Positions 31,796-42,839 are shown, numbered from the stretch's first letter. The stretch is 64,000 nucleotides of DNA from Halothiobacillaceae bacterium (GCA_006212015.1 SDAY01000001.1:49068-113067); one strand, 5' to 3'. Numbers and translations are program-made. Notes: generated by a model not told the origin, from the sequence alone.

Positions 31796-32533
31796 ATGAA
31801 GGCCAATAACATGGAAAACAAGATCGTATTGAGCGTGGCGGCGCTTGCCGCCGCCCTGATGATGTCCCCGGTCATGGCGGCCGAGCATGCGGCCATGGCG
31901 ACCAAGGGTCCGTCCACCAACGTCAGCTGGACCGCCGAGCAGATGCGCTTTGTCGCCAACGGCGACAAGAACCGCGGCGGGCAACTGAACAGCGAGATGT
32001 TCTGCGCCTCCTGCCACGGTGACGCGGGCGTTGCCCCGACGGGCAACTGGCCTTCGCTGGCCGGCCAGCGCGCCGAGTACACCTTCAAGATGTTGAAGGA
32101 CTACAAGGACGGCAAGCGTCACGGCAGTCATTCGGCCGAGATCATGCAGAAGGTCACCCAGGGCATGAGCGACCAGGACATGGCCGACCTGGGTCAGTTC
32201 TACGCGAGCTTCGACCTGCCGGCCCTGCCGACCGGCGTGACCTTTGATGCGGCGCAGGCCGACATGTCGAAGGCCGTCATCAAGCGTGGCGATGGCAAGC
32301 GCCTGGTCGCGCCCTGCCAGTCCTGCCATGGCTCGAACGGCGAGGGCGCCGTGACGGATACCCCGGCGCTGGCCGGCATGCCGCCGGAGTACTTCATCAA
32401 GACCATGCAGGAGTACAAGTCCGGCGCGCGCGCCAACGATGTCTACTCGCGCATGCGCCTGATCGCGAAGACCCTGACGGATGACGAGATCAGCCAGATG
32501 GCGCATTACTACGCGGGCATGACCGCCAAGTAA
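31796..32533 (+). CDS. Dihaem cytochrome c4-like protein
   Basis: A 245-residue exported cytochrome with a Sec signal (..AALMMSPVMAAE) and two cytochrome c domains with haem sites CASCH and CQSCH, each followed by a methionine ligand region (SAEIMQKVTQGM and VYSRMRLIAKTL). The tandem layout fits cytochrome c4, a donor to terminal oxidases. It starts 3 bases after the oxidase subunit I stop and is the last gene before a strong terminator. ATG 31796 or 31811 are both possible starts. It could link FccA or a bc1 complex with the ba3 oxidase. Confidence 0.93.
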   Translation: MKANNMENKIVLSVAALAAALMMSPVMAAEHAAMATKGPSTNVSWTAEQMRFVANGDKNRGGQLNSEMFCASCHGDAGVAPTGNWPSLAGQRAEYTFKMLKDYKDGKRHGSHSAEIMQKVTQGMSDQDMADLGQFYASFDLPALPTGVTFDAAQADMSKAVIKRGDGKRLVAPCQSCHGSNGEGAVTDTPALAGMPPEYFIKTMQEYKSGARANDVYSRMRLIAKTLTDDEISQMAHYYAGMTAK

Positions 32534-32559
32534 TCCGCTTTTTCGGTTCGTTTCTCCGG

Positions 32560-32595
32560 GGCCCTGCAAACGTCGTTTGCGGGGCCTTTTTTTTT
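32560..32595 (+). terminator. Strong Rho-independent terminator of the fcc-oxidase operon
   Basis: A 13-bp stem, GGCCCTGCAAACG (32560-32572) with CGTTTGCGGGGCC (32574-32586; one G.T-type mismatch), followed by nine T (32587-32595). It lies 26 bases after the cytochrome c stop. Confidence 0.95.
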
Positions 32596-32611
32596 GCCAT
32601 AATGCCGGCTT

Positions 32612-35071
32612 ATGGAAATACAAAAGTGTTATCACTGCGGGCTCGATGTCCCCAAGGGCATGGACCTTCGCTATGTCGTCCTTGGCGAGGAGCGCGCCTT
32701 TTGTTGCGCCGGTTGCCACGCGGCCTGCAAGACCATCGTCGATGCCGGCTTCGAGGACTTTTACAAGTTCCGTGAGCAGGAGGGCGAGATCAATGCCCAG
32801 GTGCTGCCCGATGTGCTCAAGAACCTGACCCTCTACGACCGACCCGAGATCCAGCAGGGCTTCGTGCGTGGCGATGGGGAGTGCCTCGAGGCTGCGCTGA
32901 TCCTGGAAAACATCCGTTGCGCCGCCTGCATGTGGCTCAACGAGCAGCATCTGCGCGCCCATCCCGGGGTGGTTGAGGTTCATCTGGATTACGCCAGCCA
33001 CCAGGCGCGGGTGAAGTGGGATCCCGCCGTCACCAAGCTGAGCGACATCCTGCAGACCATCGCCGCCATCGGCTACGTGGCCCACCCCTATGATCCGGCC
33101 CATCGCGAGCGCCTGCTCGAGGATGAACGTCGGCGCAGCATCGAGCGACTGCTGTTCTCCGGTCTGCTCGGCATGCAGGTCATGATGTTCGCCACCGCGA
33201 CCTACTGGATGGGCGGCTTCAACGAGGCGGGACAGCTCGAGTTGTGGGAGAAGATCGGGCGATGGACCGCCCTGCTCATCACCTCGATCATGCTGGTCTA
33301 TTCCGGGGCCGATTTCTTTGTCGGCGCATGGCGCGACCTGAAGAACAGGCGCCTGGGCATGGATGTGCCGGTGGTCCTTGGCCTGACGACGGCCTGGGGC
33401 GGCAGCCTGTGGGCGACCATCGTCGGCGACGAGGATGTCTATTTCGACTCCATCGGCATGTTCATCTTCTTCGTCCTGCTGTCCCGCGTGGTTGAACTCA
33501 AGGGGCGCATGGCGGCGGCCGATGCGCTGGATCATTTGCTCAAGGTCATTCCGCGCACGGCCTGCCGGGTTCAGGATGGGGAGGACGTGGTGGTTCCCGT
33601 GCTCGACCTGCAGGCGGGGGATGTCCTGCGTCTGTTGCCGGGAGACAGCGTGCCTGTCGATGGAAAACTGCTGAGCCCCTTCGGCAATTTCGATGAGTCG
33701 CATCTGACGGGTGAGTCGATTGCCGTGCCGCACCATGAAGGCGACTGGATCGCCGCCGGCAGCTGCACTATCGACCAATCGGTGCTCATGCGTGTTGAGC
33801 GGGTCAGCGCCGATTCCACCATGAACGAACTCCAGCGTCTGATGGACCGGGGGCTGTCGGAAAAGCCGAAACTGGCCATATTGGCGGAGCGCATCTCGGC
33901 GCCGTTTGTCGTCGTGACGCTCATCCTTGCGGTGCTTACGGCACTGGTCTGGTGGCTGATCGATCCGCATCGGGCCCTGCCCAATACCATTTCGGTGCTG
34001 ATCATCACCTGTCCCTGCGCCCTGGCCCTGGCCACGCCCGTGGCGCTCGCCATCGCGGCGGGCCGATTCGCATCGATGGGGATCCTGCCGATGCGCATGG
34101 CGGCGGTGGAGGCGCTGGCCACGGCCGACACGCTGGTGCTGGACAAGACCGGGACCTTGACTCGCGGGCGGCCCAGGCTTATGGCGTTGCGCATGCTGGG
34201 CGGCATGGACGAGGGGGTTGCGCGCGCGCTGGTGGCGCGTCTGGAGATGCACTCCGAGCATCCCATCGCCCATGCCCTGCGCGAGGGCGTGAAGCCGCTT
34301 GAGGCCGATCTTGAGGTGCGCAATCTTCCGGGGCAGGGGCTGGAGGCCGATCATGGTGGCGCGCTCTGGCGCGTGGGGACGCCGGAGTTCGCCCTGCAAG
34401 GCGGTTCGCTGCCCGAGCAGGATGGCCGCTGGTTCCAGGCCCAGGTCGAGGATGGCGCCATCGTGGTGGCCCTGAGTCGCGATGGCGAGGCGCGCGCCCT
34501 GTTCGTCATGCACGACGATCCCCGCGAGGGCGCGCATGAGTTCGTCCAGCAGGCACGGGAGATGGGCATGCGCCGCGTGGTCGTGCTCAGCGGCGACCAG
34601 CCCGCGGCGGTCGCCCATCTCGCGCGTCAACTGGGCATCGAGGAACACCATGGCGGGATGCGGCCCGAGGACAAGCTGGCCTGGATACAGCAGGCCCAGG
34701 CCGAAGGCGCGGTGGTGATGATGGCGGGGGATGGCATCAACGATGCGCCGACCCTTGCGGCGGCGCAGGTGTCGGTCTCCTTCGGTGCGGCGACCACGCT
34801 GGCCCAGTTGCACAGCGATTTCGTCCTGCTCGGCACCGATCTGCGCGTCATTTCGCGCGCCATCCGCATGGCCCGCCACACCCGATCCAACATCCACGTC
34901 AATCTTTACTGGGCGGCGGGCTACAACCTCATTGCCGTGCCGTTCGCGGCGCTGGGTTTCATCACGCCCTGGATCGCGGCCATCGGCATGTCGCTCAGCT
35001 CCCTGCTGGTGGTCGGCAATGCCCTGCGCCTGCGCCATGTGGCCTTGCCAAACGGCAAGCAAGGGGTATAA
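32612..35071 (+). CDS. ccoI: Copper-type P1B ATPase, CcoI/FixI-like
   Basis: Membrane pump of 819 residues that moves copper across the inner membrane for oxidase assembly. Order: N-terminal cysteine-rich domain (CYHCGLDVPKG, FCCAGCHAACK), HMA-type domain with CAAC, six to eight helices, actuator motif LTGES, the ion-site CPC in ITCPCALALATP, phosphorylation motif DKTGTLTRG, HP in SEHPIAHAL, and hinge GDGINDAPTL. The N-terminal domain is typical of CcoI, usually beside cbb3 oxidase; here the partner is the ba3-like oxidase. No ribosome site is seen before ATG 32612, and a -10-like CATAAT (32598-32603) lies only 8 bases ahead. Confidence 0.93.
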   Translation: MEIQKCYHCGLDVPKGMDLRYVVLGEERAFCCAGCHAACKTIVDAGFEDFYKFREQEGEINAQVLPDVLKNLTLYDRPEIQQGFVRGDGECLEAALILENIRCAACMWLNEQHLRAHPGVVEVHLDYASHQARVKWDPAVTKLSDILQTIAAIGYVAHPYDPAHRERLLEDERRRSIERLLFSGLLGMQVMMFATATYWMGGFNEAGQLELWEKIGRWTALLITSIMLVYSGADFFVGAWRDLKNRRLGMDVPVVLGLTTAWGGSLWATIVGDEDVYFDSIGMFIFFVLLSRVVELKGRMAAADALDHLLKVIPRTACRVQDGEDVVVPVLDLQAGDVLRLLPGDSVPVDGKLLSPFGNFDESHLTGESIAVPHHEGDWIAAGSCTIDQSVLMRVERVSADSTMNELQRLMDRGLSEKPKLAILAERISAPFVVVTLILAVLTALVWWLIDPHRALPNTISVLIITCPCALALATPVALAIAAGRFASMGILPMRMAAVEALATADTLVLDKTGTLTRGRPRLMALRMLGGMDEGVARALVARLEMHSEHPIAHALREGVKPLEADLEVRNLPGQGLEADHGGALWRVGTPEFALQGGSLPEQDGRWFQAQVEDGAIVVALSRDGEARALFVMHDDPREGAHEFVQQAREMGMRRVVVLSGDQPAAVAHLARQLGIEEHHGGMRPEDKLAWIQQAQAEGAVVMMAGDGINDAPTLAAAQVSVSFGAATTLAQLHSDFVLLGTDLRVISRAIRMARHTRSNIHVNLYWAAGYNLIAVPFAALGFITPWIAAIGMSLSSLLVVGNALRLRHVALPNGKQGV

Positions 35072-35110
35072 ATTGCATTTATGTTTCATAGATCAGGTAA
35101 GGAAGGGTTG

Positions 35111-35773
35111 ATGAAGATGCGCATGAAAGGCGGCGCGCCGGTGGCCGTGGCGGTGTTTCTGGTGCTGATCGTCGCGCTGGCCATTTCGGTCTACCTGAAG
35201 ATCCAGCGGGTGAATGTCGACCTGACCCAAGTGGTGGATCAGTCGGTGTTGCGCATCGTGCCGCAGCCGATCCCCGTGCCCGATGCCAAGCTCACACGCA
35301 TGGACGGCAAGCCGTTCGGCAAGAAGGCCCTGGAAGGCAAGTGGACCTTCCTGTACTTCGGTTACACCCTGTGTCCCGATGTTTGCCCGACCGAGCTGAC
35401 CGCGCTGGCGGAGGTGGCCGATCTGCTGCGCCGCGAGGGCGTGCAGTCGAGGTGGCAGCAGGTGTTCGTGTCGGTCGATCCCGAGCGCGACACCCCCGAG
35501 CAGCTCGGCAGGTTCGTGAGTTATTTCGATCCTCAGATCATCGCCGCGACCGGCGAGCAGACCGAGCTGCGCATCATGGCCCAGCCGATCGGCGTGGGCT
35601 GGGAGAAGGCGGCCTTGCCGACGGCCAACGATGCCCCATCGAACTCCTATCTGGTCAATCACACGACCTCGATCCTGCTGGTCAGTCCCGATGCCACGGT
35701 CGTGGGCGTCTATCCGACGCCGCACAACCCCGAGGCCATGGTCAAGGCCTATCTGGCCGTCACCCGCGAATGA
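35111..35773 (+). CDS. Sco/SenC copper chaperone
   Basis: Thioredoxin-fold copper protein that metallates the CuA centre of oxidase subunit II. The 220-residue product has an N-terminal membrane anchor (AVAVFLVLIVALAISVYL), the copper site CPDVCP in YFGYTLCPDVCPTELTAL, and the histidine ligand in YLVNHTTSILLV. ATG 35111 has AGGAAGG just upstream and removes the poor N-terminus of the longer frame from 35081. The stop overlaps the next reading frame. Confidence 0.94.
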   Translation: MKMRMKGGAPVAVAVFLVLIVALAISVYLKIQRVNVDLTQVVDQSVLRIVPQPIPVPDAKLTRMDGKPFGKKALEGKWTFLYFGYTLCPDVCPTELTALAEVADLLRREGVQSRWQQVFVSVDPERDTPEQLGRFVSYFDPQIIAATGEQTELRIMAQPIGVGWEKAALPTANDAPSNSYLVNHTTSILLVSPDATVVGVYPTPHNPEAMVKAYLAVTRE

Positions 35774-35784
35774 GGTACATCTCC

Positions 35785-36246
35785 ATGCGTAACATTCTGA
35801 ATGCCGCCGCCCTCGCGCTTTTCCTGCCGCTGGCCGCGCAGGCCGAGGTCAAGGTCGTCGAACCCTGGATCCCCGAGGCCCCGCCCAATGCACAGGCCAT
35901 GGGCGCCTTCATGGTGCTGGAGAACGACGAGGACCGCGAAGTCAGGGTCGTTAATGCCCATGCGCCGGGTTTCGACACCATCGAGTTGCACAAGTCGGTG
36001 GAAGAGAAGGGCATGCACAAGATGCTCAAGCAGGATGCGCTGGTCATCCCGGCCATGGGGAGCCTTGAGCTCAAGCCGGGCAGCTACCATGTCATGCTGA
36101 TCGGCGTGCAGGAGCCGCGTCCGAAGGCCGGCGATGTCATTCCTGTTCGCCTTGATCTCGAAGGCGGCACGTCGATCACCGTGCAAGTACCGGTCAGGAA
36201 GCGCGCCGACATGATGAAGCGCATGCAGCAGATGCAGGGGCATTGA
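35785..36246 (+). CDS. Periplasmic copper chaperone PCuAC
   Basis: Encodes 153 residues with a Sec signal peptide (MRNILNAAALALFLPLAAQA) and the PCuAC/DUF461 fold: VVEPWIPEAPPNAQAMGAFMVLEN, IELHKSVEEKGMHKM and LKPGSYHVMLIG. The H-x10-M and H-x-M ligands of the Cu(I) site are present. C-terminal Met/His tail (MMKRMQQMQGH). It delivers copper to Sco or CuA. I chose ATG 35785 because GAGG lies nine bases upstream and the signal peptide then starts at once; ATG 35770 is possible. Last gene of the copper-supply set. Confidence 0.93.
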   Translation: MRNILNAAALALFLPLAAQAEVKVVEPWIPEAPPNAQAMGAFMVLENDEDREVRVVNAHAPGFDTIELHKSVEEKGMHKMLKQDALVIPAMGSLELKPGSYHVMLIGVQEPRPKAGDVIPVRLDLEGGTSITVQVPVRKRADMMKRMQQMQGH

Positions 36247-36283
36247 TCCCTCGGGCACTTGCAACCTCGGCATTAGGCCCTAT

Positions 36284-36313
36284 CCTTCACCTCCCCCCTT
36301 GAAGAGGTGAAGG
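36284..36313 (+). promoter_or_regulatory. Perfect hairpin enclosing the rlmE ribosome-binding site
   Basis: CCTTCACCTC (36284-36293) pairs perfectly with GAGGTGAAGG (36304-36313) across a 10-base loop. The right arm contains the whole Shine-Dalgarno sequence of rlmE and ends one base before its ATG. Folding would block translation start. Confidence 0.7.
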
Positions 36314-36314
36314 C

Positions 36315-36938
36315 ATGGGCCGCACCGTCAGCAGCCAGCGCTGGCTGCATGAACACTTTACCGATCCCTATGTGCAGCGTGCCCAGCGCGAGGGCTGGCG
36401 CTCGCGCGCCGTCTACAAGCTGATCGAGATGCAGGAAAAGGATCGCATCCTGCGTCCTGGTCAGGTCGTGGTCGATCTTGGCGCCGCGCCCGGCGGCTGG
36501 ACCCAGTACGTCTCCGGCCTGATGGGGGAGAGCGGCCACCTGTTCGCGCTCGACATCCTGCCGATGGATGGCTTCGCCGGGGTCGATTTCATTCAGGGTG
36601 ACTTCACCGAGCAGGCCGTGTTCGATCAGCTCCTTGCGCGGCTGGATGGGCGCACGGTCGATGTGGTCCTCTCGGACATGGCGCCGAACATGAGCGGGCA
36701 GGATTCGGTGGACCAGCCGCGCTCCATGTACCTTGCCGAGCTGGCCGAGGATTTCGCCCTTCGCGTGCTGGGGCCGCAGGGAACCTACCTTGTGAAGCTG
36801 TTCCAGGGGGCGGGCTTCGACGATTACATCCGGAACCTGCGCGGCAAGTTCGCCAGCGTGGCCATGCGCAAACCGGACGCATCACGCGGTCGTTCGCGCG
36901 AGGTCTATGCCCTGGCGCGGAACCCTCGCGTGCTATAG
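36315..36938 (+). CDS. rlmE: 23S rRNA 2'-O-methyltransferase RlmE (FtsJ/RrmJ)
   Basis: Methylates U2552 of 23S rRNA late in 50S assembly; in E. coli it is a heat-shock protein. The 207-residue product has AdoMet motif [15 protein letters not shown] and the catalytic tetrad [37 protein letters not shown]. Length equals E. coli RlmE (209). Its Shine-Dalgarno sequence lies in a 10-bp hairpin. ftsH follows after 47 bases, the same order as in E. coli. Confidence 0.97.
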   Translation: MGRTVSSQRWLHEHFTDPYVQRAQREGWRSRAVYKLIEMQEKDRILRPGQVVVDLGAAPGGWTQYVSGLMGESGHLFALDILPMDGFAGVDFIQGDFTEQAVFDQLLARLDGRTVDVVLSDMAPNMSGQDSVDQPRSMYLAELAEDFALRVLGPQGTYLVKLFQGAGFDDYIRNLRGKFASVAMRKPDASRGRSREVYALARNPRVL

Positions 36939-36985
36939 TGCTCCAACCCCTTTACTCCCTTTTCTAGCCTGATCGAGGCCCAACC

Positions 36986-38923
<1,938 letters not shown>

Positions 38924-38925
38924 GT

Positions 38926-39762
38926 ATGGCGGCCTCCGATCTGCGGGGCTGGGTTCGCGCCCGGCCTCGCGTTTTGGGCATCCTCAACGTGACCCCCGAC
39001 TCCTTCTCGGACGGGGGGCGTTTTTTTGCCCGCGATGCGGCCCTGGCTCAGGCCGAGGCGATGATCGCGGATGGCGTCGACATGATCGATCTGGGGGCGG
39101 AGTCGACCCGCCCCGGTGCCGCTCAAGTCAGCGCCGCCGAGGAGCTGGATCGACTGGGGCCGGTGCTGGAGCGATTGCGTCATTCGTCCGTGCCGCTGTC
39201 CGTGGACACCAGCAAACCCGAGGTCATGCGCGAGGCGATCCGGCTTGGCGTGTCGATGATCAATGACGTGCGCGCCCTGCGCCTGCCCGGTGCGCTTGCC
39301 GTTGCGGCGAATTCCGGGGTGTCCGTCTGTCTCATGCACATGCATGGCGAGCCGGCGGACATGCAGGGCGCCCCGCACTATGATGACGTGGTTGCCGAGG
39401 TGACGGCATTCCTGCTCGACAGGGCAAGGGCATGTACGGACCTGGGCATGCCGGCATCCTCGATTGCCATCGACCCCGGTTTTGGCTTTGGCAAGACCTT
39501 CTTGCACAATCGCATGCTTTTACAGGCCTTGCCGCAGTTGGCAAGGCATGGGTTTCCAGTGTTGGCGGGCATGTCGCGCAAGCGCATGATCGGCGAGTTG
39601 ACCGCTGCGCCCAGTCCAAGGGATCGCGATGCCGGCTCTCTCGCGGCGCATGTCATGGCGCTTGATCGGGGCGCACGCATGCTTCGTGTGCATGCGGTCA
39701 AGCCGGCCGTCGATGCGGTCAATGTCTGGACTGGGTTGTTTGAAGGAGAGATGGACACATGA
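38926..39762 (+). CDS. folP: Dihydropteroate synthase
   Basis: Condenses p-aminobenzoate with hydroxymethyl-dihydropterin pyrophosphate in folate synthesis, the sulfonamide target. The 278-residue TIM-barrel protein has [69 protein letters not shown] and [12 protein letters not shown] 38926 follows the ftsH stop by 2 bases. It overlaps glmM by 4 bases (ATGA). The ftsH-folP-glmM order is that of E. coli. Confidence 0.96.
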   Translation: MAASDLRGWVRARPRVLGILNVTPDSFSDGGRFFARDAALAQAEAMIADGVDMIDLGAESTRPGAAQVSAAEELDRLGPVLERLRHSSVPLSVDTSKPEVMREAIRLGVSMINDVRALRLPGALAVAANSGVSVCLMHMHGEPADMQGAPHYDDVVAEVTAFLLDRARACTDLGMPASSIAIDPGFGFGKTFLHNRMLLQALPQLARHGFPVLAGMSRKRMIGELTAAPSPRDRDAGSLAAHVMALDRGARMLRVHAVKPAVDAVNVWTGLFEGEMDT

Positions 39763-41096
39763 AGTACTTTGGCACCGATGGCATTCGCGGGCGTGTTGGG
39801 CAATGGCCCATGACCCCTGATTTCGCGCTCAAGCTCGGCTGGGCGGCAGGCAAGGCGCTCGCGGCTGACGGCTTTCGCAAGGTCGTGGTCGGCAAGGACA
39901 CGCGGATCTCCGGTTATATGTTCGAATCCGCGCTCGAAGCAGGTCTGATCGCGGCGGGTGTGGATGTGCGCCTGCTCGGGCCGATGCCGACGCCCGCGAT
40001 CGCCTACCTCACCCGTACCCTTCGCGCATCGGCGGGCATCGTCATCTCCGCGTCCCATAACCCGTTCGAAGATAACGGGGTCAAGTTCTTTGGTGCGGAG
40101 GGAAGCAAGCTCCCCGATGAGGTCGAACTGGCCATCGAGGCTCTGCTCGACGAGCCGCTCGAGGTCGTGCCTCCCGATCGGTTGGGGAAGGCCACGCGTA
40201 TTGACGATGCGGCGGGTCGCTACATCGAGTTCTGCAAGGCGACCTTGGCGCTCGGGACCAGTTTCGCCGGCTTGCGCGTCGTGCTCGATTGCGCGCATGG
40301 GGCAACCTATCACATCGCCCCCAAGGTATTTGCCGAGCTTGGCGCCGAGGTCGTGACCCTTGGGGTCGCGCCGGATGGCTTGAACATCAATGCCGATTGC
40401 GGATCGACCCACCCGCAGGCCTTGATCGACGCTGTGCGCATGCATGGGGCCGACATGGGCATCGCCTACGATGGAGATGGCGACCGCGTTGTCATGGTCG
40501 ATGAGTCCGGGGCGATTCTGGATGGCGACGACATCCTCTACGCCATCGTCCGCGACCGGGTGGAAACCGAGGGTTATGCCGGCGGGGTCGTGGGGACATT
40601 GATGAGCAACCTGGGGCTCGAGGTCGCGGTGCGTGAGCTTGGGCTTCCGTTTGAGCGGGCCAAGGTGGGCGATCGCCATGTCTCGGAAATGCTCCGCGCG
40701 CAGGGGTGGGCCTACGGTGGGGAGAGTTCGGGGCATATCCTCTGCCTCGATCGATCCGGCACGGGGGACGGCATCGTCTCGTCGCTTCAGGTGGTGGCCG
40801 CCATGCGGCGCAGGAATGAGCCATTGAGCGCGTTGCGAAACTCGATCATCAAATTCCCTCAGCTCATGCTCAATGTCCCACTGGCCCGCAAGGTCGAGCT
40901 GTCGAGCATGGAGGATGTCTGGCAGCATGTTCGTGCCATCGAGGCCGGGTTTGCCGGGCGTGGACGTGTCGTCCTGCGAGCCTCAGGCACCGAACCGCTG
41001 GTCAGGGTCATGGTGGAGAGTGATGACGCATCCAGGACGCTGGAGGCGGTCGAGAGCCTGGCTCAGATCGTGCGCGCGGCCGTGGGGCGGCTATAA
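39759..41096 (+). CDS. glmM: Phosphoglucosamine mutase
   Basis: Converts glucosamine-6-phosphate to glucosamine-1-phosphate for UDP-GlcNAc and cell-wall synthesis. The 445-residue product has [13 protein letters not shown] at the start, the phosphoserine motif [19 protein letters not shown], the metal motif [19 protein letters not shown]-like GGESSGHIL and the C-terminal phosphate-binding loop [15 protein letters not shown]. Normal length. Start overlaps folP, so it is translationally coupled. Confidence 0.97.
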   Translation: MKYFGTDGIRGRVGQWPMTPDFALKLGWAAGKALAADGFRKVVVGKDTRISGYMFESALEAGLIAAGVDVRLLGPMPTPAIAYLTRTLRASAGIVISASHNPFEDNGVKFFGAEGSKLPDEVELAIEALLDEPLEVVPPDRLGKATRIDDAAGRYIEFCKATLALGTSFAGLRVVLDCAHGATYHIAPKVFAELGAEVVTLGVAPDGLNINADCGSTHPQALIDAVRMHGADMGIAYDGDGDRVVMVDESGAILDGDDILYAIVRDRVETEGYAGGVVGTLMSNLGLEVAVRELGLPFERAKVGDRHVSEMLRAQGWAYGGESSGHILCLDRSGTGDGIVSSLQVVAAMRRRNEPLSALRNSIIKFPQLMLNVPLARKVELSSMEDVWQHVRAIEAGFAGRGRVVLRASGTEPLVRVMVESDDASRTLEAVESLAQIVRAAVGRL

Positions 41097-41157
41097 GTGG
41101 ATTGATTTAAACCCCGCTGCAAAGTAATCTTGTCGGCCGACTCAATACCCCCTGAAC

Positions 41158-41928
41158 ATGCATATGCGTAAGCCGATCGTCGTTGGAAACTGGAAGATGA
41201 ATGGCCGCCAGGCAGGCGTAAACCAGCTCATCGCTGGTTTGCGTGAGGCGGCGGTCGGCCTTGCTGGCGTGGACATGGCGGTGTGTCCGCCTGTCATTTA
41301 TGTGCCGAGCGCGCTGAGTGGACTTGGCGGAAGCCCGGTCAAGGTGGGTGCCCAGGATGTCTCCTTGCATGGGCAGGATGGCGCCTACACCGGTGAGGTT
41401 TCCGCGGCCATGTTGGCCGATGTCGGTTGCACCTACGTCATCGTCGGACACTCCGAGCGTCGGGCCTTGTATGGTGAAACGGACGAGCAGGTGGCCATCA
41501 AGTTCGCCAATGCGCAACGTGAGGGTTTGTGCCCGATTCTTTGCGTGGGTGAAACCCTCGAAGAGCGCGAGCAGGGCGTGACCGAGTCCATCGTTGCCCA
41601 CCAGCTTGATGCCGTATTGTCCAAGGCCGGCATCGGGGCCTTTGATAGGGCGTTGATCGCCTATGAGCCCGTCTGGGCGATTGGCACGGGTCGCACGGCC
41701 ACGCCTGAGCAGGCGCAGGATGTCCATGCATTCATACGGGCGCGGCTCGCCTCGCATGACGCGGGTGTCGCCTCGCGCGTTCGCATTCAATATGGTGGCA
41801 GCATGAAGCCCGAAAATGCGGCCGAGCTTATGGCCATGCCGGATATCGATGGCGGCCTGATTGGTGGGGCGTCGCTCAAGGTGAATGATTTCATGACGAT
41901 TTGCCGTGCGGCAGGGGGTGGTGCATGA
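41158..41928 (+). CDS. tpiA: Triosephosphate isomerase
   Basis: Glycolytic and Calvin-cycle enzyme interconverting DHAP and glyceraldehyde-3-phosphate. The 256-residue product has the catalytic lysine in VVGNWKMNG, histidine in VIVGHSERRALYGE, glutamate in IAYEPVWAIGTGRTATPEQAQ, and the phosphate loops YGGSMKPENAAEL and GGLIGGASL. The start may be ATG 41158 or 41164. In gammaproteobacteria this gene often precedes secG, as here; the stop overlaps the secG start. Confidence 0.96.
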   Translation: MHMRKPIVVGNWKMNGRQAGVNQLIAGLREAAVGLAGVDMAVCPPVIYVPSALSGLGGSPVKVGAQDVSLHGQDGAYTGEVSAAMLADVGCTYVIVGHSERRALYGETDEQVAIKFANAQREGLCPILCVGETLEEREQGVTESIVAHQLDAVLSKAGIGAFDRALIAYEPVWAIGTGRTATPEQAQDVHAFIRARLASHDAGVASRVRIQYGGSMKPENAAELMAMPDIDGGLIGGASLKVNDFMTICRAAGGGA

Positions 41929-42251
41929 CCGCGCTGCTTATGAGTTTTCACGTGTTGGTCGGGGTTGCGTTGATCGGCCTGATCCTGGTTCAGCATGGCA
42001 AGGGTGCCGATGCCGGCGCGGCCTTCGGAAGCGGTGCTTCATCCACCGTTTTTGGTGCGCGCGGTGCCGCGACTTTTCTTAGTCGTGTGACCGCCTGGCT
42101 GGTCGCGACTTTTTTCGTGACAAGTCTGCTGCTTGCGTATATTGTGACGTCCGCTCCGCATCGGGGCAGCGTTGTATCCTCGGATGTTCAGGTTGTCACA
42201 CAGCCCGTATCCGAGGAAAGCAGACCGGCGGATGTGCCGTCGGCAAAATGA
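41925..42251 (+). CDS. secG: Preprotein translocase subunit SecG
   Basis: Small SecYEG subunit that assists protein export. The 108-residue product has two membrane helices (LLMSFHVLVGVALIGLILV and VTAWLVATFFVTSLLLAYI) around the conserved loop QHGKGADAGAAFGSGASSTVFGARG. A hydrophilic tail follows (VTQPVSEESRPADVPS). ATG 41925 overlaps the tpiA stop (ATGA). The tRNA-Leu gene starts 6 bases after the stop. Confidence 0.95.
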   Translation: MTALLMSFHVLVGVALIGLILVQHGKGADAGAAFGSGASSTVFGARGAATFLSRVTAWLVATFFVTSLLLAYIVTSAPHRGSVVSSDVQVVTQPVSEESRPADVPSAK

Positions 42252-42257
42252 GTCATC

Positions 42258-42342
42258 GCGGATGTGGTGGAATTGGTAGACACGCTATCTTGAGGGGGTA
42301 GTGTCGTAAGACGTGTGGGTTCGAGTCCCACCATCCGCACCA
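42258..42342 (+). tRNA. tRNA-Leu (anticodon GAG)
   Basis: An 85-base class II tRNA. Acceptor stem GCGGATG / CATCCGC, D arm GTGGAATTGGTAGACAC, anticodon stem CTATC/GGTAG with loop TTGAGGG (anticodon GAG), a variable arm, T arm with GGTTCGAGTCC, and an encoded CCA. Close to E. coli tRNA-Leu(GAG) in sequence. Location between secG and nuoA is conserved in many gammaproteobacteria. No T-run hairpin follows, so it may be cleaved from a longer transcript. Confidence 0.98.
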
Positions 42343-42482
42343 ATTCAGAGCTTCGGGCAACCGGGGTTCAGTCGGTCTTCAGGGCCGAACATTAAAACAA
42401 TCATCACGATAGGGTGACGGCGAACCAAGTGCCCAAGGGCGCAAGGTTTTTACCCTGCCCGCAATCTGGAGGAGTAAGGCGC

Positions 42483-42839
42483 GTGCTCGAGAGCTACCTT
42501 CCTGTTTTGGTGTTCTTCGTGGTCGGCTTGGCATTCAGTGTTGCCATGCTTGCTGCAGGCTTTCTCTTGGCTCCCCGTCGTCCGGGAAAAGAAAAGGACT
42601 CGCCCTACGAGTGCGGCTTCGCTGCCTTCGAGGATTCGCGCATGAAGTTCGATGTGCGTTACTACCTCGTTGCCATTCTCTTCATCATCTTCGACCTCGA
42701 AATCGCTTTCTTGTTTCCCTGGGCCGTGGCCCTGGATGAGATCGGCACCTTTGGTCTGCTGGCCATGGGGCTGTTCCTCCTGATCCTGGTCGTCGGCTTC
42801 ATCTATGAGTGGAAGAAAGGGGCTCTGGAATGGGAATAG
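42483..42839 (+). CDS. nuoA: NADH-quinone oxidoreductase subunit A
   Basis: Membrane subunit of complex I near the quinone channel. The 118-residue product has three helices and the conserved [33 protein letters not shown]. The start is GTG 42483 (VLESYLPV), eight bases after GGAGGAG; the frame could be extended to 42414 but that part is not like NuoA. Its stop overlaps the nuoB start. First gene of a 14-gene operon; the 140-base leader after tRNA-Leu has no clear terminator or promoter. Confidence 0.95.
   Translation: MLESYLPVLVFFVVGLAFSVAMLAAGFLLAPRRPGKEKDSPYECGFAAFEDSRMKFDVRYYLVAILFIIFDLEIAFLFPWAVALDEIGTFGLLAMGLFLLILVVGFIYEWKKGALEWE

Noticed and set aside
30398-35089. Very long minus-strand open frame (1563 codons) across the oxidase and copper genes
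   Set aside because: It lies antisense to several well-identified genes; its translation is low-complexity (His, Gln, Gly, Arg-rich) without family motifs, a usual shadow in GC-rich DNA.
42343-42482. nuo promoter with clear -35 and -10
   Set aside because: Only weak matches could be found by eye in the tRNA-nuoA gap, so no site was called.
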